This document shows, piece by piece, positions 33,501 to 45,500 of a stretch of DNA of 64,000 nt; within the stretch, counting starts at the first letter, position 1; each line of letters opens with the position of its first letter. Source of the stretch: Bubalus kerabau (lineage: Eukaryota > Chordata > Mammalia > Artiodactyla > Bovidae); assembly GCF_029407905.1 (NCBI RefSeq), contig NC_073624.1:3112501-3176500 (forward strand), written 5' to 3'. The notes under the pieces were generated by a model. That model made no database searches and was not told where the DNA came from. It worked only from the letters and a program-made list of their open reading frames with translations. Made by a program: the position numbers and the translations under genes.

Positions 33501-36500
33501 TTCTCCTTTAATCCCCAAAGGATATTTTTGCTGGGTATGAGTCTTTTCTTTTCAGCGCTGGAAAACCACGGTGCTGCTTCCTCTGCCTTCCGTGACTTCT
33601 GAGGATAAATCCACTGTCATTCAAAATTCGTTCCCCCGTAGGTGAAGTGTTGTTTCTCTTTGACTGTTAATTTTAACATTCTTTTCTTTGTGCTTGATTT
33701 TTGGAATCCAGACTCTGATGTGTCTTGGATTTCTTTGAATTAGTGACATTTGAGGTTATATCTTTTGTCAAAACTTTTGGGAAGTTTTCAGCCGTTATTT
33801 TTGGACACTTTTTCATCCCCTCTGCTCCTCTACTTCTGGGCTCCAGCGACACAGGTTGGATCCTCTGCTGAGACTCCACGGGTCCCTGAGGCTCTGTTCA
33901 GTTGTTGCTTTTTTTAAATTATTTTCCTCTGTTGTTCAATTTGACTAATTTCTCTTGTTGCATCTCCCAACTCACTGATTTTCCTCCGTCTCCATTCTGC
34001 TGTTGAGTTCACCCATTTGTTTTCTGTTTTGGCTATTGTATTTTTTCACTTCTAAAGTTTTCATGTGGTTCTTCTTTGTAATCATCTGTTTCTTTGCTGA
34101 GACTTTCTTCTTCACTGAGTCTGTATATGTCTTCACTTGTTTTAAGTGTGTAGTTGTTCGTGAAGCATTTTCATCGTGGTGGCTTTAAAATCCTTGTCGG
34201 ATAACCCCAACATCTTTGTCATCTCAGTTTTGGCATTGAGCGATTGTCTTTTTTTCCCTCTCATTTTGAGATCTTCCCGGTTCTTGGCATGGTGATTGAT
34301 TTTCGAGTGAAACCTGGACATTTCTGTCTTTTTTATGTTATGAAAATTTGGATCTTATTTAAGTTTCCTCTTACAGCTGGCTTTCTCTGACACTGCGCCC
34401 TCAGGGAGTAGGAGGGACTAGTTACCACCAGATCGGGGAAGAAGTCCAGGTTCCCCTGGGCCTCATCAGCAGCCAAGGGGGTGCCCCCCATTGCTGCTGG
34501 GTGAACCCCCCACTCAGCCTCCACTGAGATCTTCTGGCTGGAAGGGTAGGGATGCCCTGTGACTGCGCGCCGTGGAGGGTGGCTGGAAGTTGGTGCAAGT
34601 TCTGACTCTCCCCTTGGTCCCCTGACACCAGCCCAGCAAGGAAGGTGAGGGGCACCCCACTCGTGCTGGGAGGCGGTGGAAGTCCACTCCCTCCTCATCT
34701 CCACTGGCCCCTGTGGGGCGTGAGGCTCGCCACCCGCTGGGATGAAAGTGCTGGCTTCCCTCACTCCACCCTGCTGGGGAACGTCAGGCGCCTGCCTCCG
34801 CCCAAGGGCAGATGTCTAGACTCCAGGCAGCCTTTGCAGGCGGTGGGGGGGGTGGGGTGGGGCAGGTTTTCTGTGTGTTGCTGGAGGAGAGCAGTTCTTG
34901 TCCAGAAGTTTCTCATCTTACTGGGCTCTCCTGCCCCTGGTCCTTTGGCCAGAGAGAGCGACCTTGGTTGGAGTTTTCTGTTTGTACCCGTTGGCATTTC
35001 CATTTGCTGAAGTCTTCAAACCTGAGATAACATGGGGCAGGAAGAAACCCAGGGAACTCTCTGCCGTCTTTCCCTGGCCCCGAGGCCCCCGGTCGGTCAG
35101 CTCCCTCCTTCCGCCCGCCTTCCAGAGTCTCCCGGCATTACTGGCACGTGGGACTCCAGGGAGGAGCAGTCTCGCCCTTCATCTCAGAGTGGGACTCCAG
35201 GGAGGAGCAGTCTCGCCCTTCATCTCAGAGCAGAAGGTCCCTGTGCCATCTTTAAAATATTTTTTCCTCTGTTATTCAGAGCAGGTTATTCCTGCTGAGT
35301 TGTGGGGCTTCACTGACTTTCCTCTGTCACAGCCGCTCCACCGCCGAGCCCAGCTAGCGGCCGTTTCATTTCACATGCTGTCCTTTCAGCTCTGAATTTT
35401 CCATTTGGTTCCTTCTAGTCGTCTCTTTTTGTCCTGGGAACTTCTGTCCTTCCGTTCACTTTAGGAACGTTCAGAGCAGCACCTCACCGAGCCTGGTTCT
35501 ATCAACCACGCTGAAGTTTGTGTCTGACGCCTCAGACACCTGGGGTGTCCCGGGTGGGGCGTCTGCTGACTGGCTTTCCCCCTGGACCTCGCAGGGTTGC
35601 CTGGTTCTTGGTGTGCTGGTTAATTTTGCAGGCTGGGTATTTTTAATATTATGTTGTGAGTCCTCTGGAGGATTTTCTTTTCTTAGGCAGGTGCTCAGCC
35701 TGGTTGTACACAGATGGCAAGGCCGTGGGAGGGGGCTTCCACATCAGTCCAGCTCTTAAGGACTTTGCACGCTTCTGGGGGCCTCCCTGGTGTTGGTCAC
35801 TTGGGTGAGGCTGGCACCAGGAGCTGACAGACTTGGCCGTTCAGCTCCCAAGGCCCCTATGCGCATCCTGTGTGTTCTGCTCACGAAGGCCAAGAGGGGT
35901 CCCGGCACGTGTCTGTCTACCGGCAGAGCCAGGACGCCCTCCCAGCCCTGCTGGCCATGCTCCGGCTCCTCTGGACACAAGAGCAGGCTTTCTTTCTCTG
36001 CATCCAGCAGGCTTGGGCTGCCCCGGTGGCGCTCGTGGTAAAGAACCCGCCTGCAGGTGCAGGAGATGTAAGAGACTCCGGTTCGATCCCTGGGTGGGGA
36101 AGACACCCTGGAGAAGGAAATGGCAACCCACTCCAGTGTTCTTGCCTGGAGAATGCCATGGACAGAGGAGCCTGGCGGGCTACAGTCCATGGGGTCGAAA
36201 AGAGCCGGACACGCTGAAGCAACTTAGCACACAGGCATCCAGCGTGCAGTTCAAGACCCCAGGCTGCCCTTGGAGCAGAGGTGTAAGTGAAAGTCACTCA
36301 GTTGCAAACTCACGGATTATACAGCCCATGGAATTCTCCAGGCCAGAATACTGGAGTGGGTAGCCTTTCCCTTCTCCGGGGGATCTTCCCAACCCAGGGA
36401 TCGAACCAGGGTCTCCTACATTTCAGGTGGATTCTTTATCAGCTGAGCCACAAGGGAAGCCCAAGAATACTGGAGTGGGTAGCCTATCCCTTCTCCAGGG

Positions 36501-39500
36501 GATCTTCCCAATCCAGGGATCAAACTGGGGTCTTCTGCATTGCAGGTGGATTCTTTACCAACTGAGCTATCAGGGAAGCCCCAGAGGTGGGCATAGAGAC
36601 AAAGGGAAGGGCCTGCAAGGGTTGCTCCTTCTGCTGGGACCCCGTTTTCTGCGGGGACCCCACTCCTCCTGTGGGGATGCCACTCCGGCCAGCCGGCCTG
36701 CTGCTGTCTGCTTCGGGCCCCTCAGTTCACTCTCTGCCTCCCGTCTTGCCCAGACCTCTTGGTCACAATCAGCGGGGAGAGGGCGGCCATGGGCGGCCCT
36801 GGAGTCTTGGGCTAGTCGTGCGGATGCCGGCCCTCTCGAGCTGCTCTCGAGCCTGCCGTGCTGTTTGCCACCTCACGCGGGCGATCCTGGCCGCAGCCCT
36901 GGGAGCTGTCCTTGACTTGCTCCATTTCCAAGGTGGCAGTCGGGGCCAGGAGGGGGCTCTACTAGAGCCCGGACCCTGAGATCCTGGGGTGGCCCCGCGA
37001 GGATGCTGGTTCTGGGGTTCCTCTCAGCAGCCCCCACTGCCTCTCCTGACGGGGGGGTGGGGAGAGCAGGGATCTTGGTGCAGGAGTCAGGTATTGCGCC
37101 CCAAGTGGCCAGGGGGTGCCACTCAGGCCCCCGGAGTTCTCAGTCCCCGATCACTAGGCTGGGGACGCTTCCCGGGGGTAGCCTGTGTTCGAAGGAGCGC
37201 AGGGCTGCGCAGGTGGGAGTTGGGGACTGGCTGCGTCCTGTGTGTGCAAATGCAGCTCCGCAGGTTTAAGGTCTGCAGGGCAATGGTGGTTGCAGCCTGT
37301 CCCCCGAACCCACGGCCTGGGGACCCACAGAAAAGCCCATCCCGAGCAGGTGCAGCAGCAGCGTTTCCTGAAAGGCCCAGTCCCGTCCTTTCCCGGGTGC
37401 TGATGCAGAAAAGCCTTGGGGGCGGCTGGGCCACCTGGAGCCCGACGCTGGGCTGGGGGGACCCTGGCCCCGCCCACCGCCATCCGGGTGGGGGTGCGCT
37501 GTTGGGTGGGTGGCCGTGCACCCGCCGTCCAGGACCTTGTAAGAGAAGCAGACCCATAGACAGCAGGGATGTTTCTGCTCCGAGTCGCAGCTCGGAAGCC
37601 CACGCAGTGTCCGTGGGTCACGGCCAGCTCTGGGAAGGGCAGGACAGAGCCGAGACCGGCGGTGACCATGGCTCCTGGCCGTCACAGCCGCCCTGGGTGC
37701 CGCCTGGGCAGCCTCTCCCCCAGCCTCGCCCGTGGTCCCTCTGGAACGCGCGGCCCCTCAGTCCCCACCCACGTGGGAGGGTGACCGCCTGTCACACCAG
37801 GCGAGGTCACACTCCCTGGGGACGGGGAGGGGAGGCCAGAGAACCGCGTCTCTTGTCAGCAGAAGCCTTGAGGCTTCCAGCCCAGGTTTGGTTACAAAAT
37901 TTCAGTCCGTTTCTGGAAAGGACTGTGTTACAGGAGAGCACTGTTCTGAGTTGTTGACAATTAAAATATTTGCTGATGGCTTGTGCTAATGGCTCTAACA
38001 GATGGCTTTGTTGTTAGAAGGAAAATTAATGCTGGACGGACAGGCACAGAGGGGGCACCTTCAAGTTTGGCTGAAGGGCCTGAAAGAGAGAACTGGGGGC
38101 TGATCTGAGTCACTGAGTCGGCAGGTGTCGGTCACTCGAGCCGCATTCCATGGAGAAATGGAAATCACTTCCAGTATGACTTTATGCAGGCTTCCCAGGG
38201 GGTCCAGTGGTAAAGAATCAGCCTGCCAATGCAGGCGACCTGGGTTCGATCCCTGAGTCGGGAAGATCCCCTGGAGGAGGAAACGGCAACCCACTCCAGT
38301 GTTCTTGCCTGGGAAATCCCATGGATGAGGAGCCTGGCGGGCTGCCGTCCATGGGGTCGCAAAGAGTCGACTGAAGCGACTTAGCACACATGCGTGATTT
38401 TATGCAAGGTGCAAACCCTAGTAAAATTACCTACCCTGACATGCTGTTGGTAAGGATATTCTTGTAAATGAAAGCTACGTCCTTCAACATTAAAGATATT
38501 CCAACCCCTTGCTGTACGTGGCTGCTTGATTATTGTTGTTATTTTTTTTTAAGGTCTTTTTCTTCACCAGTTTCTGAGTGGCTTTGTGGATGTTCACGTC
38601 CACACTTGGTTGCCTGTCCCGCATCCTGCAGTCGGGGGGCATGGCTATGGGTGAGGGGAAGCCCTGCCTCGGTGTGCCTGTGGTGTGTGTTCATCTGGGT
38701 GTGTGTGTATTTGGTGTGTGTGTGTGTATGTGTATCCAGGTGTGATGTGTGGGTATCTGGTGTGTTTTGGGGGCAGGTAGCAAGGCTGGGGACTAGTGGC
38801 TTGGCTGAGGGACTGCAGCGGTCCCCATGAGTGTGTGGCCAGAGCACACTTACATAACATCCAAGCAAGTTCTTTGTGATCATACATTCCAGTAAAGCCT
38901 TATAAATTCATCCTTTACTTCTCTTGGGATTTGTAATGTGTTAGATAAGTTGTAGAATTCATCATCAATGAACAAAAATGACCAAACTGAGGGTCGTAGC
39001 TGGACATTAGGTTTTCAAGAGGTTTAATAATATAAAATTAAACAAAAATCAAAGACGTGTTCAAACGTGAGAGTTTTTTTTCCAATTTTATGAAAAAGTT
39101 GCCTTTTCTTTGTCTTCTTTTATTTTGAATTTGCTTAGTTTTTACAGCATTGCAAAAGTTGATACCAGTTAAGATTTCTATTTTAAAGTTAAAAACTGTG
39201 ATCCTAAACTGCACTTTAATCACACAGACCCTAAACTTCAGCATGTACCCCGTGCCGCTTAACGCCGCAGGGCGGGAGGGCGACACGGAGAAGCACTTCT
39301 GGTGAGAGGGCGGTGGTTCTGTCTGCGGGGCTCGCGCCCTCCAGCGGGTGATGACTCGTGACCGTAGCACTCACGTCTCCTCTTGGGACGCTCGTGGTTC
39401 TTTCTGCACTTCCAACTGTTTTCTTTTTCTTTCTGAATACTTTTATCACGGAGGTAGCATGCTGTTCCATGGAAAGATGGTCTTGTCCTTAATAAACAGG

Positions 39501-42500
39501 AGCTCTTTAGTTCTTTGTTTTATGACCGAGTGGCCTAAAGAGCTGTTTCTCATAATCCGTAATGTCTGTAGAGAGTAGGTAAACAGTTTGCTTCTGTTGG
39601 ATTCCAAATTGAGTCTTAAGACCAGGAGAAGTGAAGACACACTGGGATGAGGACAGAGAACATGCACGGTGGCTGTTTTCAGCGCCCCCGAGGTGTGCAG
39701 CAGCAGAGCCCCCTGCCCACGCGGGAGGGCCAGGTGACGGCGTGTCTGAGTGCGCCCGGCACTGCCCGCTGGGCGCCTGGGAGGTGGCACAGAGCAGGTT
39801 CTGTTTGCTCGTCCCATGAGACTTTCTGTCTTAAATGTTCAAGAGCCTTCAGGCTGTGCGGAGCCCTGTGGGCGGCCACTCAGAGCGTGAGCATCCTTTC
39901 CCAGGGCTTCCTGTGGCGCTGGGCCACAGTGTCTCCCCCGAGTGTGCTGGTAAAATTCCTGTCCAGTGGGGACCTTGCCAGTGTGTTAGTCGCTCAGCCA
40001 TGTCGGACTCTTTTTGACCCTGTGGACTGTAGCCCGCCAGGCTCCTCTGTCCATGTGACTCCCCAGGCAAGAATGCTGGAGTGGGCTGCCATTCCCTTCT
40101 CCAGGGGATCTTACCGACCCCAGGATCGAACCCAGCTCTCCTGCATTGCAAGCAGATTCTTTACTCTCTGAGCCACCAGGGAAGCCCAGGGACCTTGCTG
40201 CCTGTGGTTTTAAACTCTTTGGTGACTCACAAGTTCAGAGCTGTAGCAACGATTTCTTGGGAAGCCGTCAGTTTGAGATGAGAGGAGAATATTTTCACGG
40301 AGGTTGTGTCCAAGCCCTCTTGCTGTGGGTTGGTTTTCGTGGTGGTCCTGTGGACGGCTCCGCCAACGCTGGCACGCAAGGGTGTGCGGCGAGCCCAGGT
40401 GGGGGACCCGGGAAAGAGTTCGGAGGGGCCAGTAAGAGCTGTGGGGGGCAGCTGAAGCCCCCGTGTGACCTGCAGGACCCGGGGGGCCTGCTCTGCCTGG
40501 AGCGAGCCGCGGCAGAGGGTGTCATTGCTGCATGACTGCTCAGCCACACACGCACACGGGTACACATCACACAGATGTACACACACAGACACACAGAGCC
40601 GGGAGGGAGCGCCCACGGGGCCAGGGGCCGCGCGGGAGGGACGCCTGTGCCGGCAGACAGGCAGGGGCGTCAGGCGGTGGCACGGCGGGTTGAGTCCGGT
40701 CCGCTGCACCGGCCCCCAGCAGTTAAGGTTGTTTCACAACCTGCACGTCCTCCAAGCAGCGCGGAGCGTAAACAATGCAGTGTGTGCCGGAGTCGTCTTC
40801 CGGAAGCGTGGAGTCAGCTGTGTCTGGTCTCAGCGCCTCAGTTGAGACTGGATAGGACCCCTGACCCTTCAGCTGGGCCCACATGAGTGTCCGCTCAGTG
40901 ACCTTTTTTTTTTTTTTATTGAAGGATAATTGCTTTACAGACTTTTGCTGTTTTCTGTCAAACTTCAACATGAATCAGCCATAAGTATACATATATCCCC
41001 TCCCTTTCGAACCTCCTTCCCATCTGCCTCCCCATCCCACTCCTCTAGGTTGATACAGAGCCCCTGTTTGAGTTTCCTGAGCCATACAGCAAATTCCCGT
41101 TGGCTATCTATTTGACATATGGTAATGTAAGTTTCCATGTTACTCTCTCCATACATCTCACCCTCTCCTTCCCTCTCCCTATCTCCATAAGTCTATTTAT
41201 GTCTGTTTCTCCATTATTGCCCTGTAAATAAATTCTTCAGTACCATTTTTCTAGATTCCGTATATATGCGTTAGAATACTATATTTATCTTTCTCTTTCT
41301 GACTTACTTCACTCTGTATAATAGGTTCTAGGTTCATCCACCTCTTCAGAACTGACTCAAATGTGTTCCTTTTTATGGCTGAGTAATATGCCATCGTGTA
41401 TATGTACCACGGCTTCTTTATCCCTTCATCCGTCGATGGGCATCTAGGTTGCTTCCATGTTCTAGCTGTTGTAAATAGTGCTGCGATGAACAATGGGATA
41501 CATGCGTCTCTTTCAGTTTTGGCTTCCTCGGGGTATACGCCTAGGAGTGGGATTGCTGGGTCATATAGTGCTTTTATTCCTAGTTTTTTAAGGAACCTCC
41601 ATATCGTCTTCCATAGTGGCTGTGCGCTCAGTGGCCTTGTGGCATCACAGGGCCCATCGCTCTAGCCGCGGGGGGAGCTGAGCGCCGCTGTTTCTGGTCG
41701 AGTGGAGGCCGGTGCCGGGTTGCCCCGCGCATGGTGATGGACCTTCCCCCACGCTCCCTGTGCCCTGGAGGCCCTGCGGCTCCATCCCACGGGGACCCCA
41801 GCCCCTGGCCTTCAGGGAGGCGTGCCTCGGGCTTGCTCGTCTTGCTGTCCCTGTGCGCAGCTGCCTCGGGAGGAAAGCCTCTCTCTGGGGCCTACCTTGG
41901 CTCAATGCACACCCAGCGGGGCGAGCCTGGTGAGGCCTCTGTCCCCTGGAACCTTGGGGATCTCACAGCGGCAGGGCTGTGACCCAGCGTGGGCGCTGCC
42001 AGCCTGCGCACATGCTGAGTCGCTTCTGCCATGTCCAGGTCTTTGCGACCCCGTGGACTGTGTAGCCCACCAGGCTCCTCTGTCCATAGAATTTCCCAGG
42101 GAAGAATACTGGAGCGGGTTGCCATTTCCTCCTCCAGGGGGTCTTCCCAACCCAGGGATCAAACTCACGTCTCCTGCATCTTTCCAGCCTGGAAGGTCAC
42201 TGAATCCGAGCACCTGGAGCCTAGATCTGAGCAGGGGGCTCCTGCCTGTGTTGGGAAGCCTCGGGGGTCTTCTGCCTTTTGAGTGGTCTTATCCGAGCAT
42301 AAAGGAGGTGGAGGGATCCCCAGTCCTCCTCCCTGGGCTTGGTCCCCGAGAGGACAGAGGAGTGGCTCGTGGTAGGGGACGGCCTCCGTCTGCCCAGTCT
42401 GGTCATGGCGTGCCCACTGCACCATTTGTCCTTGGGGTGGCCGTTGCCACAGGCAGACTCCTTTTTTTCATCTCAAGAAATTTTAAAAATCACCCTGAGA

Positions 42501-45500
42501 AAGTCACTTTGCTTTAGTAATTTAGTAGAGCAGAGGTTTTATAAAGGCTGCCAATAAGACTGCTGTCCCAGCAAAGCTGCTTGACTTGGCTTGAAAATCT
42601 TACTTCTGTTGTAGGTGTGTGTGGCAGGGGAGTGGGGGGCGATTATCCAGAGTTGAAAAAATCTTTGTTTGATCAGAGCAGGTGTTGGGTGTGGAGCCTC
42701 AGTTTGCTCTCTGCTTCCTGTTTGGAGAAGGGTCCCCGAGCCCACCAGCCCTGGAGGCAGCGGGAGACGCTGGCCGGCCTCTGGCAGAACCGGGGTGGTG
42801 GGCAGGGGGGCGCTGCTTTAGTGGCCGGAGCCCAGGGGTCTGCTGGAACCCTCCAGTGGCGGACGGTCCCATCGCAAACGGGTGCTGGGGTGGGGGCGGG
42901 GGAGCCCTGGGCCAGGGAGGCGCCCAGTGAGTCGAGTGTCTGTTCCAGAACCTTCTGTTCCGAAGCTTGCTTGAAAGGGGATGTTGGGTTGTGACTTTAT
43001 AAAGGGAGAGGAGACGCCTACGACCCTCGGCCCCTGATCCTGCGACGCGGCACAGCCAGCCCAGGGACCACGAGGGCGCCTCCAGCCGTGGCAGGAGCAG
43101 CTCGGGGAGCGCCGTCTGGGCATGGATGCCTGCCGCAGTCTGGTGGGAGGTGCTGCTCAGGGGAGACGCGGTGGCCAGCGCAGGCGCGGGCCCTTCATCT
43201 GTCCAGCGAGTCCAGTGCCGGCGTCGATTTGGTCTGAAAGCAACTGCACCGCCTGGCATCACTCACCCTTTCACGGAAGACTTTGGGCTTTTTATCTAAT
43301 CTTGTGTGCAATGCAGGATTATGCAGAATGCAAGCCAAGGGAGAGAAATGCTAATTAGTGCAGGAAATGAAAGTGGCCTAGTTCCCACCATCAGCTCTCT
43401 GCCAGGTGAGCCTCCCGTGTCTGTCCATAGACGTGAACCGGCCATGCCCACGTGTGTGTTCACCCGACGTGCACTGCTGAGCCCTGAGACCCCTCCGCGC
43501 CAGCACAGACAGGGCGACCCGGGGCCCGCGGTGTCACTGTCCCTGTACCGTGCCCGTGACTGATCCTCAGAGCCACACGCAGCCAGCAGCACCAGAGACT
43601 AAGTGACAGGCTTTGAGCGGGTCATCCCGCCAGCCACGCATGACCTGGGGCCTCTCCCAGACTCTTGACGCCCCCTCACAGGAGGGGAGGGTTTTGAAGA
43701 CGAGGGTGTGACCGCACATGCCAGGCGACACAGAGCAGGCACCGAAGCCCGTGGCCTGGGGTCAGCGGGCAGGGGATGCGGAAAGGAGCATGCCATCTGT
43801 GCTGGACCCCGCCCTCCTCGCCCCGACCCGGCCGCTTCCACGCCCCTGCCGCTTTCACCTGCCAGCCCCATGTGTCATCAGGAGGTTCGGGCTAAACTCT
43901 CGGCCCAGCAGTCGGAGGGGCTGAGGGAGCCAGGTGGGACCAGCCTCTGTTCCAAGCCCGTCACTCACCAAGCCCTGCTTTTTGATTGCCAACCCCCCAC
44001 CCTCCCCACCAGGCTTCCCAGGTGGCTCAGTGGTAAAGAATCCGCCTGCCAAGCAGGAGATGTGAGTTTGATCCCTCGGTCGGGAAGATCCCTGCAGAAG
44101 GACATGGCAACCCACTGCAGTATTCCTGCCTGGGAAATCCCACGGACAGAGGCACCCGGTGGGCTCCAGTCCTTGGGGTCACAAAGAGTCGGACGTGACC
44201 TAGCGCCTTAACAACAACCCCCCGGGCACGGGCTTGCCCAGGATGGCCTCCATCCGGATCCTGGGTTCTGGGCTTGTCCTTCCTCAGTCAGGCGAGATGT
44301 AGGCAGTGATGTTTTGTTCAGATCCCGTGATCTCTGTCCCTTTTTAGAGAAAATAATTCTGTTCGTCACCACGTCTGTTACGTGGACAAGTGGTGCGCAC
44401 GTCAAAGATTGTATCCTGCTGACCTGGTTTTTTCTTCTCAGCCAAGCAGTAGATGAAGCTGTGGGTAAGCTGAGTGTAGCAGAAGGCAAGAGTCACTGGA
44501 ATTTTTCCCTGTTGGGGTGTTAGAGCCCCCCACCCCACCCCAGTGAAAGCGCCTCAGTCTCAGGCCCTCTGCGAGGCTCCACCCTCGAATGTCCCTGCCG
44601 CCCCTTCTCTCCCGGGCGGCCCCCTCGCAGCCTCCTCTGGTCCAACCGCTGGCAGGCCGGGGTCAGATACCCTCGGGAGCAGGGGGTACAAGAGGGATCA
44701 TAGCTTCAGAGAGTCAGAGCCCAGGGGAGAGGCCCTGGGTGGAGGCTGTACTGGGTCGGGTCTGCCCAGCCGGCTTCCAGCTCTTCTGCGAGAGTGTCCT
44801 TTTCCTGCCGCAGCCCAGCACCTCTAACCTTGGGGACACCCCACTCTCGGAACTTCGAGGCATCTAAGCTGGCTCTTGGAACTTGATTTCCTTAGGCCAC
44901 CAGGCCAGAGGTGAAGCAAGGTCGGTCATTCCAGGTGTCACAGCGCCGTCGTGTCAATTAGCTGTTGCAGAAACAGAGCCCGTCGGCGCGCTCGCAGGCC
45001 TCCGAGCCAGCCTGGGGCTTCGAGGAGTCGCCGCGCGCCTCTGTGTGAAGGTGGATGGGGTTTCCACCCGCTTCGCCGGCGGGCTTGGGGGTCGTAGCCT
45101 GTTCACGCTGGGGGCTTGACCTCCAGCCTCCCTGCTCCCAGGTCCTGTCCTTGGTGAGGTCTTTCTGGCCCCGCGTTCGTGAAAGGTTGTTGTTGAATCA
45201 CGCGAATACACCAGGATTCTTGGCTCCCGGAGGAGGAGAATTCAATCCGGGGCCAGAGACAAGGCTTGATTGCTCAGAGCTTTTGTGTAATAAAGTTTTA
45301 TTAAAGTATAAAGGAGATAGAGAAAGCTTCTGACATAGGCATCAGAAGGGGGCAGAAAGAGCACCCCCTTGCTAGTCTTCAGCTGGGTGTTATATAGTCA
45401 CTAGCAGTCTGTTAATGAAAGAAAGGAATGTCTTATGATTCAGAATAGCACCAGGCCCCTTGCCCATAAGATGCATTTTGGGATAATCTTGGGCCATAAA

